Shown: in pieces, positions 49,999-59,424 of the stretch
Layout of the letters: every line of letters starts with the position of its first letter
Numbering within the stretch: the first letter of the stretch is position 1
DNA from: Myxococcales bacterium
GTDB taxonomy: Bacteria; Myxococcota_A; Polyangia; Haliangiales; Haliangiaceae
Assembly: GCA_016707895.1 (NCBI GenBank)
Contig: JADJGV010000006.1
Coordinates: forward strand, 398,319-462,318
DNA length: 64,000 nt
Reading direction: 5' to 3'
Position numbers and translations under genes: made by a program
Notes under the pieces: generated by a model
Database searches by the model: none
Told to the model about the DNA's origin: nothing
The model's input: only the letters and a program-made list of their open reading frames with translations

Positions 49999-52900
49999 TC
50001 ACATCGTGCGCTTCGCGTTCTCGGCCCACCACCGCACGCCGTCCCAGCGCGCGTGCCACGACCGGTCGAGGATCTTCTGCACGGTGGCGCGGGCGGCGTC
50101 CTTGCGCCCGAGCGCGAGCTCGGTGGTGGCCTGGCGCTGCAGCCACGTCGGGTTGGTGGCGTCGATGGCGAACGCCCGGCGCCACAGCCCCAGCGCCGGC
50201 TCCAGCTTGCCCGCGCGCTCGAGCACCTCGGCCGCGCCCTGGAACGACGCGCCCTCGCGCGGCGCGCGGTCGATCGGCGACGACAGGTAGCGCCACGCCT
50301 CGTCGTCCTGGCCGACCGCGAGCAACAGCTCGGCCAGCAGGCGCTCGCGCCCGGCGTTGTCGGGATCCATCGCGCGCCAATCGCGGCCGGCGTCGAGCGC
50401 CGCGGCGATCGCGGCGTCGCGCGCGGCGCCAGTGGTCGCGCGCGCCACCTGGCCGTGGAACGCGATCAGCTGGGTGTAGTCGCCGCGCAGCGCGGCCAGC
50501 GCCACTGGCTGGTCGGCCTCGCCGGCCATCGCCCGATCGAGCAGCGCGGCAGCGTGGACCGGATCGCCCAGGTCGGCGGCGCGGCGCGAGGCCAGCCGCA
50601 ACAGCGCCGGGCGATCGGGGTGGCGGGCCAGCGCGGCGTCGAGCAGCGCCTGCGCCTTGGCGGCGCGGCCGCTGTTGGCGGCCAGCACGTACAGGCGGGC
50701 CAGCGTCGCGTCGTCGTCGCCGGCCAGCGCCAGCGCGCGGTCGAGCCCGAGGTCGAGATCCTCGCCGGGCGCCAGCGTCGCCGCGCGCACGAACGCCAGC
50801 ACGTGATCGAGGCGATCGCTGGCCAGCGCCCGCTGCCGCCACGCCGTCATCGCCTGGGTCCAGCCGAGCGCGCCGCGCGCGCTGCCGGTGATCGCGGCGT
50901 AGGCGGCGGAGTCGATCGTCGGCGGTTCGGCCGCGAGGTCGACGTCGGTCATCAGCGCGATCCACCGCTCGGCGGCGGTGCCGGCGCGGCCGCCGTAGCC
51001 GGCGAAGTACGCGGCCTCCTGGCGGATCAGGTTGCGGTACGGGCCGGTCGCGATCGGCTCGAGCAGCCCGACCACCGTCGGGTCCTGCCAGGCCAAGGTC
51101 TGAGCCAGGCGCAGGCCGGTGATCACCGGCAGCGGGCCGCCCGCGCCGCGATCGGCCAGCGCGCGGAACGCCGCGACGCTGGCCTTGCGGTCGCCGCGCT
51201 CGATCGCGGTCAGCGCCTGGCGGTTATGCGCCAGCGCGCCGATCAGCCCGGGCTCGGCGGCGAGCCGCGCCGCCAGCGCGGCGTCGACCTTGGCCCGCCG
51301 GTCGGTGAGCGCGGCGCCCCGCAGGTGATCGACCACCGCGCCCGCCTGGCCGCCGATCAGCGTCGCCAGCGTGCGGTCGTCGAGCCAGCGCGCGCCGCCG
51401 CTGATCAGCGCCAGCTCGCCGGGCGCCAGCGCGCCGGCGGTCGCCAACGCGCGCGCCACCGCGGCCACCTGCGCCGGATCGCCGACCGCCAGCGCCGACG
51501 CCGCCAGCTGGTGCTGGAGGTGGCGCCAGGCCTGCGAGCCGGCGGCGGCCGCCGCGGCGCGCTGCGCGGCCAGCGGCAGGTTGTCGAGCGGCAGCTCGAG
51601 CGCCACCGCGGCCAGCGCCGCCGGCGCGATCTGCACGCCAGCGTCGGGCTGGAACCGCCAGGTCGTGGTCACGCTGTCGATCGTGACCGCCCAGCCGTCG
51701 CCGGCCCGCACCGCGCGCTGGCGGACCCGCGCGTCGGCGCCGCGCAGCTCGGCGAGCTCGGCGACCACGCCGTCGGCGTCGAGCGTCAGGCGTCGCACCA
51801 CGCCGCCGGCGACCGGCGTCAGCGTGAGCTGGCGATCCCCGACCTTGGCCACGCGGTAGAAGCGGGCCAGGTGCTCGGGCCGCGGCGCCACCAGCGGCAG
51901 CGCGGTCGCCAGCAGCGCCGGCTCGCGGTCGCCGATCGCGCGATCGGCGCCGACGTCGAGGCCGGGGTAGCGCACCGCCAGCGTCGCGCCGTCGTAGGTG
52001 ACGTCCTCGATGACGCCGGCGTCGAGGGCGCGGTGGATCGCGAACCGCCCGCCGGCGTCGACGGCGATCGTCGCGCCGTCGCTCGCGGTCCACCGCCCGG
52101 CGCCGCGCGCCGCGCGCGCCGCGGTCAGCACCCGGGCCGCGTCGTCGGTGATCGCCCCGCGCCCGCTGCCGCCGTCGGCCGCCAGCGCCGCCAGCGCGTC
52201 GTCGACGGCGGTCCGCGCCAGGCCCGGCAGCCACCGGGTCAGATCGTCGAGCCGCCAGTCGCCGCTGTACTGCAGCGCGATCGGGACCAGCCGCGGACCC
52301 GCCGGCAGCCGGCCCCAGGCGATCGCCTGCTGCGCCTGCCCGACCTGCGCCGCCAGCTCGAGCGTCTGATCGATCGGCTGGGCCGGCCCCATGCGCCGCC
52401 CGCGCGCCCCGAGCGGCGCGTCGGTCTTGCCGCGGCTCTCCTCGCGGTCGGGCATCGGGGTCGCGGTGACCACCGCCGGCGGCGCCGGCGGCGCGTCGGC
52501 CGCGATCGCCCCGGTCGCCGCGGCGTGCCCGTCGCCCGCGCGATCCATCGCGGCGCTGGCCGCCGGCTCGGCGGCGGCGCGATCGGCGTCGGCCGGCGGC
52601 GCCGGGTCGGGCGACGCCGTGCCCTTGTAGAAGTCCACGCCATCGTCGAGCGCGTCCTCGCCGGCGGCGTCGTCCTTCTTGCTCAGCTTGGCTTCGGCGG
52701 TGGCGCGGGTCGCGACCACGCCGCCGCCGCCCCGGCCGTTGCCGACGCCGCCGAAGCCGTAGCCCGAGCCGGCGCCGTGGCCGATCGTCCCCATCGTGCC
52801 GAACCCGACGCCACCGCCGAGCTCGGCCTGCGCGTCGAGCCCGTCGCCGCTCGGGTAGCGCCACGCCAGCGGCTGCCGCCACAGCGGCGCCGCGGCGATC

Positions 52901-55365
52901 ACGGTCGGGGTCGCGGCGACCGGCACCGTCGCCGGCAGCGCGTACGGCGCCCAGGTCTCGCCGCTGCCCTTGCGCACGCCGTACTGCGCGTACATCGCGT
53001 CGCTCTCGAGCACGATCAGCGAGGTGTGCTGCGACAAGAGGAAGTGCGCGGTGCCCAGCGCGACCATCTCGGCCTTGCGCGCGTGGTAGGCCGCGATCGC
53101 GCGCGCCTCGTCGGTCGGGCACGGCGCGGTGGCGCACGGCGCCAGCGCGCGATCGCCGGCGGTCATCAGCGCCTCGAGGCGGCGCTGGGCCCACAGCCGC
53201 GGCAGGTAGCCGCCGTCGCCGGGCGCCACGGCGGCGCGGGTCAGGTCGACGGTCTGCGACCACGGCTGGCCCCCGAGCTGGCCGCGCAGCGTCACCGCGC
53301 GCACGTCGTCCCGGGCCGGCGCCTGGACCACCAGCTCGATGTCCTCGCCGGCCGCCACCTGGTGGCTGCGGAGCAGCACGCTGACCTCGGGGCCGGGGCC
53401 GTCGAGGCTGGCGGTCAGCCCGGTGATCCGCGCGGTGTACAGCGCGGCCACCAGATCGAGCGCGCGCCACGCCAGGTCGTCGCCGAGGTCGATCGCCGTG
53501 GCCACGCCGCCGGTGGCGTCGGCCAGCGCCGTCAGGGTCGTCAGGTCGGCGCCGTCGCCGACGCCCAGGCCGATGAACGTGGCCTTGCCGGCGATCGCGT
53601 CGCGCAGCTCGTCGATCGTGCGCCGCTCGCCGGTGGCGGTGCCGTCGCCGACGTAGACCACGTAGCCCGGCTGGCCGTCGAGCAGCTGCGCCGCGCCGGC
53701 CAGCGCCTGGCCGAGGTCGGTCTCGCCGAGGCCGGCGTCCTTGGTGAGGAACGCGCGCAGCGCGTCGCGATCGATCGCCATCGCGTCCTGCCAGGTGCCG
53801 TAGCGGCGGTGGGTCGCGTCGAACGCCACCACCATCACCTGATCCTGCTCGTCGATGTCGTCGACCAGGTGATCGATCAGCTCGGCCTGGGCGCGCAGCT
53901 CGGTCGGGCCGCGCGACGCGCTGGTGTCGTCGAGGATGACCCACCGCTTCGGGCGATCGGCGACCTCGGCCGCCGGCAGCTCGGGCCGCACCCGCAGCAG
54001 CAGGTAGCGCTGGGCGTCGGCGATCGTCCGCGCCACCGCCACCGCCGGCGCCGGCTGGCGCACCCGCAGGACCAGCGAGTCGCCGAGCGGCGCCTGCTGC
54101 GCGCGGTAGCTCACCACCGCGTCGGCGCCGACCGGCCGCACCGCCACCGCGTGGCTGGGCGACGTGATCTCGCACGCGGCGCAGCCCACCACCTTGACCT
54201 GCATGCCGACCTCGCCCACCGGCTGATCGAGGTCGGGCAGCGGCACGGTCAGCGTCAGATCGTCGTAGGTGCGGGCCAGCGGCTGGGTGTAGGCCAGCAC
54301 CACGCGCTTGTCCTGGTGCGGCGGCAGCGGGAAGATCCGCATCGACACCTTGCCGGCGCCCATCTGCTCGAGCAGCGCCGGATCGCGCCGCTGGTAGACG
54401 ACGTCCTCGTAGATGCGGCGCGCCGCCATCCGCTCGACCACCGCCGACTCGGTGAGCCGGCCATCGACGTACATCGCCAGCCGCGACACCGCCGCGCCCG
54501 GCGGCAGCGCGAACTTGTAGACGCCCTCGAGGGTCTGGTCCTGCGGGTTGTGGAAGGTCTGATCGAGCGCGACCCGCGCGATCTGGTTCTCGAGCTGGAC
54601 GTCGATGGTCAGCGCCGCCATCGGCAGCGGGAACTCGCGCTCCTGCCACTGCGGGTCGCGCGCGACCAGCGCGCCCGAGCGCATCGGTCCGGCGGCCGGA
54701 CGCTCGTCGCGCCGGCGGCGCTCCGCCACCCAGCTCACCAGGTGCGACAGCCGCGGCGCCGGGCCGCGGGTCGGGCGCACGCCCTGCTGCATGACGCCCT
54801 GCTCGCCGGCGTGCAGCACCGCCTCGTGCCCGCCCGAGCGCAGCGCGACCACGCCGCGCAGCACCGACGTCGTCGTGGTCTCGCCGACGGCCTCGACCAG
54901 GAACCGGGTGCCCAGCACCGACAGCTCGCCGGCGCCGGTGACCACCTGGAACCGGCCCGCGCCGGGCGCGACGTCGAGCAGCACCGCGCCCTCGACCCGG
55001 ACCTTGCGCGGCCCCAGCTCGGTGAGCTTGCCGCCGGCGCCCAGCTCGGCGGTGGTGCCGTCGGCGAGCGCGATCGTGTCGGTGGCCTTGGACGCGTCGG
55101 GTGGCCCCGGCGGCGCGCCGCCGGGGCGACCGCCCCCGCCGCCGAGGTTGGCCACCACCATCGCGCCGGCCGCCGCCGCCACCAGCCCCCAGCCGGCGAT
55201 CGCCACCGGCGATCGTCGGGGCGCGTCCTTGCCGTGGCGCGCCACCAGCCGCGCGCGCATCCGGGCCCGGGCCACCGGGCTGGGCGCCGCGGGATCCGAG
55301 CCGGCCAGGAGCGTGGTCAGGTTCTGCTCGAGCACGTCGTCGTCGCGATCGCGGTCGGTGGTCAT
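49999..55365 (-). CDS. FecR/VIT/von Willebrand A/TPR-like envelope protein
   Basis: The 1788-residue protein has an N-terminal cytoplasmic segment, one membrane helix (SPVAIAGWGLVAAAAGAMVV), and a FecR-like beta domain (about 90-200; ELSVLGTRFLVEAVGETTTT). A VIT domain follows (about 245-365; DQTFHNPQDQTLEGVYKFAL), then a vWA domain with the MIDAS motif DDTSASRG. Low-complexity Gly/Ala linkers come next, then a long helical TPR-like C-terminus. FecR plus VIT/vWA in one chain is unusual; the FecR part suggests it acts on the ECF sigma factor whose stop overlaps its ATG. A role in sensing or organising the envelope is likely but not shown. Confidence 0.8.
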   Translation of the reverse strand: MTTDRDRDDDVLEQNLTTLLAGSDPAAPSPVARARMRARLVARHGKDAPRRSPVAIAGWGLVAAAAGAMVVANLGGGGGRPGGAPPGPPDASKATDTIALADGTTAELGAGGKLTELGPRKVRVEGAVLLDVAPGAGRFQVVTGAGELSVLGTRFLVEAVGETTTTSVLRGVVALRSGGHEAVLHAGEQGVMQQGVRPTRGPAPRLSHLVSWVAERRRRDERPAAGPMRSGALVARDPQWQEREFPLPMAALTIDVQLENQIARVALDQTFHNPQDQTLEGVYKFALPPGAAVSRLAMYVDGRLTESAVVERMAARRIYEDVVYQRRDPALLEQMGAGKVSMRIFPLPPHQDKRVVLAYTQPLARTYDDLTLTVPLPDLDQPVGEVGMQVKVVGCAACEITSPSHAVAVRPVGADAVVSYRAQQAPLGDSLVLRVRQPAPAVAVARTIADAQRYLLLRVRPELPAAEVADRPKRWVILDDTSASRGPTELRAQAELIDHLVDDIDEQDQVMVVAFDATHRRYGTWQDAMAIDRDALRAFLTKDAGLGETDLGQALAGAAQLLDGQPGYVVYVGDGTATGERRTIDELRDAIAGKATFIGLGVGDGADLTTLTALADATGGVATAIDLGDDLAWRALDLVAALYTARITGLTASLDGPGPEVSVLLRSHQVAAGEDIELVVQAPARDDVRAVTLRGQLGGQPWSQTVDLTRAAVAPGDGGYLPRLWAQRRLEALMTAGDRALAPCATAPCPTDEARAIAAYHARKAEMVALGTAHFLLSQHTSLIVLESDAMYAQYGVRKGSGETWAPYALPATVPVAATPTVIAAAPLWRQPLAWRYPSGDGLDAQAELGGGVGFGTMGTIGHGAGSGYGFGGVGNGRGGGGVVATRATAEAKLSKKDDAAGEDALDDGVDFYKGTASPDPAPPADADRAAAEPAASAAMDRAGDGHAAATGAIAADAPPAPPAVVTATPMPDREESRGKTDAPLGARGRRMGPAQPIDQTLELAAQVGQAQQAIAWGRLPAGPRLVPIALQYSGDWRLDDLTRWLPGLARTAVDDALAALAADGGSGRGAITDDAARVLTAARAARGAGRWTASDGATIAVDAGGRFAIHRALDAGVIEDVTYDGATLAVRYPGLDVGADRAIGDREPALLATALPLVAPRPEHLARFYRVAKVGDRQLTLTPVAGGVVRRLTLDADGVVAELAELRGADARVRQRAVRAGDGWAVTIDSVTTTWRFQPDAGVQIAPAALAAVALELPLDNLPLAAQRAAAAAAGSQAWRHLQHQLAASALAVGDPAQVAAVARALATAGALAPGELALISGGARWLDDRTLATLIGGQAGAVVDHLRGAALTDRRAKVDAALAARLAAEPGLIGALAHNRQALTAIERGDRKASVAAFRALADRGAGGPLPVITGLRLAQTLAWQDPTVVGLLEPIATGPYRNLIRQEAAYFAGYGGRAGTAAERWIALMTDVDLAAEPPTIDSAAYAAITGSARGALGWTQAMTAWRQRALASDRLDHVLAFVRAATLAPGEDLDLGLDRALALAGDDDATLARLYVLAANSGRAAKAQALLDAALARHPDRPALLRLASRRAADLGDPVHAAALLDRAMAGEADQPVALAALRGDYTQLIAFHGQVARATTGAARDAAIAAALDAGRDWRAMDPDNAGRERLLAELLLAVGQDDEAWRYLSSPIDRAPREGASFQGAAEVLERAGKLEPALGLWRRAFAIDATNPTWLQRQATTELALGRKDAARATVQKILDRSWHARWDGVRWWAENAKRTM

Positions 55366-55997
55366 GGCTGCACCTCGCTGAGCGCGTGGCCCAGGGTGGA
55401 GAAGGTTTCCTTGAAGGCGCGGCGGGCCCGGGCGAGCAGCGACTTGGCCGCGTCGACCGACACGCCCAGATCGGCGGCCAGATCCTCGAGGCTCTGGCCG
55501 TCGACGTACTTGCGCGCCAACGCCGTGCGGTACTGCTCGGGCAGGTGCGCGATGGTCATGTTGACCAGGTCGCGGGTCTCGGCGCGGGCCAGCACGTCGC
55601 CCGGCAGCGGCGTGCGCGCCAGCGCGTCGTAGATCTGCGCCAGCGACGCGTCGATCCGATCCCAGCGATCGGCGACCTCGTCGGCGCGGCGGTGGTGGCG
55701 CAGGTGATCGCGGATCACGTTGCGCGACAGCGTCGTCAGCCAGGCGCCGATCGAGCCGCGGGCCGGATCGTAGTCGTCGACCCGGCCCAGCGCGGCGGCG
55801 AAGGTCTCCTGGACGATGTCCTCGGCCAGGCTGGCGTCCTTGCCGGCCCGGTAGAACACGAACGCGTACAGGCCATCGACGTGGTCGTCGTACAACCGGC
55901 CGAGCGCGTCTCGATCGCCGGCGGCGGCGGCGCGCAAGAGCGCGTCGGGGCCACGGCGAAACAGGCGCGACAGCACACCGGCAAGCGGTAGGCTCAT
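55362..55997 (-). CDS. ECF-type RNA polymerase sigma factor
   Basis: The 211-residue protein has region 2 (LLRAAAAGDRDALGRLYDDH; AEDIVQETFAAALGRVDDYD) and region 4 (LPEQYRTALARKYVDGQSLE; LGVSVDAAKSLLARARRAFK), the two regions that define ECF sigma-70 proteins. GAGGGG precedes ATG 55997. The downstream gene starts inside its stop codon and carries a FecR-like domain, the usual pairing of an ECF factor with a membrane-bound regulator. A divergent TonB-like gene begins 54 bp away and may be under the same control. Confidence 0.93.
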   Translation of the reverse strand: MSLPLAGVLSRLFRRGPDALLRAAAAGDRDALGRLYDDHVDGLYAFVFYRAGKDASLAEDIVQETFAAALGRVDDYDPARGSIGAWLTTLSRNVIRDHLRHHRRADEVADRWDRIDASLAQIYDALARTPLPGDVLARAETRDLVNMTIAHLPEQYRTALARKYVDGQSLEDLAADLGVSVDAAKSLLARARRAFKETFSTLGHALSEVQP

Positions 55998-56051
55998 GGG
56001 GTCCCCTCGATCGGTTCGGCCCCGCCGGGGGCCATGGCCAGTCCTCGCTCC

Positions 56052-57404
56052 ATGCACCCGCAACTGTCAGCCACCAGGTCGCGGGTGTCGCCCGGGTCAC
56101 CGAGCGATCCGTCGGGCGACGCTCCCGGGCAACGATCCCGGCCGGTTGCCGGTCCTACCGGGGTGCGGTTCGGGACCCTCGCCGTGGTCGCTTCGGCCGT
56201 GGCCCACGTCGGCCTGATGGCGGTGCTGGCGTCGATCGACTCGCCGCCACCGCCGCCGCCGCCCCGCGTCCTGCCGACGACGGTGACGGTGCTGGATCGG
56301 CCGCCGCCGGCGCCGATCGACGTCGCGCTGATCGCGCTGCCGGCCCCGACCGGGCCCGCCGCGGCGGCCCCGCCACCACCGCCGACCGCCCCGCCACCGA
56401 CCGCCCCGCCACCGCCGCGGGTCCCGGCCGCGCCGCCGCCGCGCGGCGCGGCGATCGCGACCACCCCGGCGGGCGCCACGCCGGCCGCGGGCGGCGAGCT
56501 GGCGCCCGCCACCGCCGGTGGCGGCGAGGCCCCCGTGGGCGGCCCCGGTGGTGACGGCCCGCCGGGCACCAGCATCTTCGACATGCGCCGGCCGCCGGCG
56601 GTCGATCTGTCGCCGCGCGCGGTCGCCGAGCGCGCCAACCTCGGCGGCGGCGCGCCGCCACCGCCGGCGATCAAGCCGTCCGGCGAGCTGCACCCCGCCG
56701 GCGGCGGCACCTACCGGTCGGAACAGCCCGGCTTCACCGTCACCGTCGGCCGCAACGGCGACGTGACGTTCCACGATCGGCCGTCGGTCGAGTTCCACCT
56801 GCCGCTGCTCGACGTCGTGCCCAAGCTGCCGCGCACCATCGGCAAGAAGCTCGAGGGCTGGGCCAACGATCCGTGGAAGGACGTGCGCGAGGCCAAGCGC
56901 GATCCGGCGGATCCCGATCCGATCGCGATGCCCGGCCCCGAGCGCCCCGAGGACGAGGACATCGACGAGGTGATCGTGCCGCTGGTCGGCGCCACCGGCG
57001 ACATCACCGACTTCGTGATGCGCCAGGGCGGACTCGACCCCTACGCCGACGCCAAGCGGGCGTGGCTGGAGAAGACCCGCGCCGAGCGGCTCGAGCTCAA
57101 GGCCGCCGACCGCACGCGCGAGCTGGCCGCCGCGGCGCGCACCGTGCGCAAGCACCTGGCCCGCGCCTGGGCCCGCGCCGAGCTCGACGCCGCCGCGCGC
57201 CGGGCCGCGATCTTCGAGCTGTGGGACGACGCCGCCGAGGACGGCACCGCCGAGGAGCAGGCCGCCGGCGAGGCGGTGCGCAAGGAGGTCATCGGCTTCG
57301 TCCGCGCCCACCTGCCGGCCGGCGGCGCCGACGCGTTCACTACCGCCGAGCTGGCCGCGCTCAACGCGCGCCGGCTGTCGAAGCAGCGCTTCGAGCCGTA
57401 TTGA
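56052..57404 (+). CDS. TonB-like energy-transduction or AgmX-type membrane protein
   Basis: The 450-residue protein has a short N-terminus, one membrane helix (FGTLAVVASAVAHVGLMAVL), a Pro-rich periplasmic stretch (long runs of P with APPPPPTAPPPTA) and a C-terminal helical domain. A membrane anchor with a Pro-rich spacer resembles TonB/AgmX-type proteins, although no C-terminal TonB fold is evident. Starts at ATG 56034, ATG 56052 and GTG 56162 are all possible. It is divergent from the ECF sigma gene. Confidence 0.6.
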   Translation: MHPQLSATRSRVSPGSPSDPSGDAPGQRSRPVAGPTGVRFGTLAVVASAVAHVGLMAVLASIDSPPPPPPPRVLPTTVTVLDRPPPAPIDVALIALPAPTGPAAAAPPPPPTAPPPTAPPPPRVPAAPPPRGAAIATTPAGATPAAGGELAPATAGGGEAPVGGPGGDGPPGTSIFDMRRPPAVDLSPRAVAERANLGGGAPPPPAIKPSGELHPAGGGTYRSEQPGFTVTVGRNGDVTFHDRPSVEFHLPLLDVVPKLPRTIGKKLEGWANDPWKDVREAKRDPADPDPIAMPGPERPEDEDIDEVIVPLVGATGDITDFVMRQGGLDPYADAKRAWLEKTRAERLELKAADRTRELAAAARTVRKHLARAWARAELDAAARRAAIFELWDDAAEDGTAEEQAAGEAVRKEVIGFVRAHLPAGGADAFTTAELAALNARRLSKQRFEPY

Positions 57405-57440
57405 GGAGCCCAGAGCTGGCGCCGGGGTTGGAGTTGGGGG

Positions 57441-58550
57441 CTAGCGCCGCCGCGCGACCGCGCGCTTGGCGAGGTCGGCGAAGCCGTCGCGGCCGTCGGT
57501 GAACACCCCGGCGACGTCGGCCGAGGCGTCGCGCACCGACGGGCGCCGCGCCGATCCCGCGACCAGGCCGATGATGCCGCCGAACGCGCGCACGGTCACC
57601 GCCAGCACGGTCAGCGCGACCCAGCCGCCGGCGGCGACGCCGAGCAGCGCCAGCCGCAGCGCCGCGCGCAGCGGCTCGGGGATGTCGGTGAACACCGGCC
57701 GCGCGATCGCCCGCGGCCCGGGCGCGATCAACGCCGCCGACGGCGGCAGCGCCGCGGGGCGCGGCTCGGGCTCGCGGCTCTTGGCCAGGAGCGCCAGCAC
57801 GTCGCGCGGCCGGGCCGGGCGCTGGTCGGGATCGGGCGCCACCATCGCGGTCAGCGCGTCGCGCAGCGGCCTGCTCATCGCCGGCAGGTGCTTCGCGAGA
57901 TCCATCGCCAGGCCCTTGCGCGGCACGTCCTCGGGCTCGACCCCGCCGGCCAGCGCGACGATCGTCGCGCCCAGCGCGTACAGATCGGTGGCCGGCGTGG
58001 CCTGGCCGTGGAGCTGCTCGGGCGCCATGTAGCCGTAGGTGCCGACCAGCGTCGAGCCGTTGGCCGACGCGCCGTCGGCGACGCCGCCGAAGTCGACCAG
58101 CGCGAGCGTGCCGTCGCGATCGCGGATCAGGTTCGACGGCTTGATGTCGCGGTGGACCACCGGCGGCGTGCGGGTCGCGAGGTAGTCGAGGATCTCCAGC
58201 GCGCGCACGAGGATGTCCTTGAGCTCGAACTCCGACAGCCGCTGCGCGCCGACCAGCGCGCGCAGATCGCTGCCCGGCATGCGCTGCATCACCAGGTTGA
58301 ACGTGCCGGGCGGCTCCTCGAACGCCGCGTGCAGCCGCGGGATGCCGGCGTGGCGCAGCTGGCCCAGCACCTTGGTCTCGCGCTCGTGCAGCTCGAACGA
58401 CTTCCAGCCGGCGCCCAGCTTGACCCGCTTGACCACGACCTCCTGCCGCCGCGCCACCTCGACGGCGACGAAGGTCTGGCCCTGGCTGCCGCGGCCGAGC
58501 GGCGCGCCGATCCGCCAGCGCCCCTGCAGCAGCGGCCCGTCCGCCGCCAT
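57441..58550 (-). CDS. Membrane-associated Ser/Thr protein kinase
   Basis: The 369-residue protein has LGRGSQGQTFVAVE (ATP loop), VVVKRVKLG (ATP Lys), VVHRDIKPSNLI (catalytic loop), LVDFGGVAD (Mg-binding Asp) and GTYGYMAPEQL. All residues for catalysis are present. A C-terminal hydrophobic stretch (LALLGVAAGGWVALTVLAVT) may anchor it to the membrane, with the C-terminus short and basic. Its ATG overlaps the phosphoesterase stop (ATGA), so the two are co-expressed. Confidence 0.9.
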   Translation of the reverse strand: MAADGPLLQGRWRIGAPLGRGSQGQTFVAVEVARRQEVVVKRVKLGAGWKSFELHERETKVLGQLRHAGIPRLHAAFEEPPGTFNLVMQRMPGSDLRALVGAQRLSEFELKDILVRALEILDYLATRTPPVVHRDIKPSNLIRDRDGTLALVDFGGVADGASANGSTLVGTYGYMAPEQLHGQATPATDLYALGATIVALAGGVEPEDVPRKGLAMDLAKHLPAMSRPLRDALTAMVAPDPDQRPARPRDVLALLAKSREPEPRPAALPPSAALIAPGPRAIARPVFTDIPEPLRAALRLALLGVAAGGWVALTVLAVTVRAFGGIIGLVAGSARRPSVRDASADVAGVFTDGRDGFADLAKRAVARRR

Positions 58551-59335
58551 CACGCCGCCCGCAGCGTGAACGCCGCGACCTCGGAGCCGGTGCCCTCGCC
58601 GACCCGCACCCGCACGCCCGAGAAGCCGACGCCCGGCGTCACGTACAGGTGGCCGTCGTCGATCGCGTAGAAGCCGCGGCGGTAGGTGCGCCCCATGCGG
58701 GCGATGATGCGATCGGTGACGCCGCGCAGGTAGATCTGGCCGCCGTGCATGTGGCCCGACAGCACCAGCCGCGCGCCGCGGCCGATCAGCGTGGGCGCCA
58801 GCTCGGGATCGTGGCACAGCGCGATGGTCGTGCCGGCGGGCGCGCCGTCGGGCGTGCCGTCGGGCGCCGCCCCGGCGAACGCCGCGTCGACGTCGTGGTG
58901 GTGGGTGACCGGATCGTCGACACCGACCAGCCGCAGCGGCGCGCCGCGCACCTCGACGGTGGTGTGCTGGTTGTCGAGCACGTCGTAGCCGTGGGACGCC
59001 AGCGCGCCGCGCACGCCGCGGGCGTCGGTGAAGTAGTCGTGGTTGCCCAGCGTCGCCGCGACCCGGGTGGCGCGCAGGCCGCCGAGCTGCTCGCGCAAGA
59101 GGCCGACCTCGTGCTTGCGCCAGCACACGTAGTCGCCGGTCAGCGCGACGACGTCGGGCGCGACGCTGTTGGCCAGGTCGATCGCCGCGCGCACGTGGCT
59201 GGCCGGCGTCAGGTTGCCGACGTGGATGTCCGACAGGTGCGCGATCGTCACGCCGTCGTGGCGCGGGTCGAGCCCGGCCACCGCGACCTCGTGGCGGACC
59301 AGGCGCGGCGGCGGCAGCGGCTTCGGGCGACCCAT
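58550..59335 (-). CDS. Calcineurin-like metallophosphoesterase
   Basis: The 261-residue protein has the five-motif dinuclear metal site: IAHLSDIHVGN, VALTGDYVC, ATLGNHDYF, ALCHDPELA and LSGHMHGGQ. The layout without an N-terminal membrane helix matches the small YkuE-like group. It is likely a cytosolic phosphodiesterase or phosphatase, substrate unknown. The pairing with a Ser/Thr kinase may be regulatory, but this class is not the PPM/PP2C type that reverses kinase phosphorylation. Confidence 0.9.
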   Translation of the reverse strand: MGRPKPLPPPRLVRHEVAVAGLDPRHDGVTIAHLSDIHVGNLTPASHVRAAIDLANSVAPDVVALTGDYVCWRKHEVGLLREQLGGLRATRVAATLGNHDYFTDARGVRGALASHGYDVLDNQHTTVEVRGAPLRLVGVDDPVTHHHDVDAAFAGAAPDGTPDGAPAGTTIALCHDPELAPTLIGRGARLVLSGHMHGGQIYLRGVTDRIIARMGRTYRRGFYAIDDGHLYVTPGVGFSGVRVRVGEGTGSEVAAFTLRAA

Positions 59336-59424
59336 GTGAGGGGCAACTGTAGGGCCCCTGCCGGCGGGCGCAAGGGCGCGGTTGCGGGGCCGGGGTGGGC
59401 CTGGCACATTGAAGGGAAGAGACG

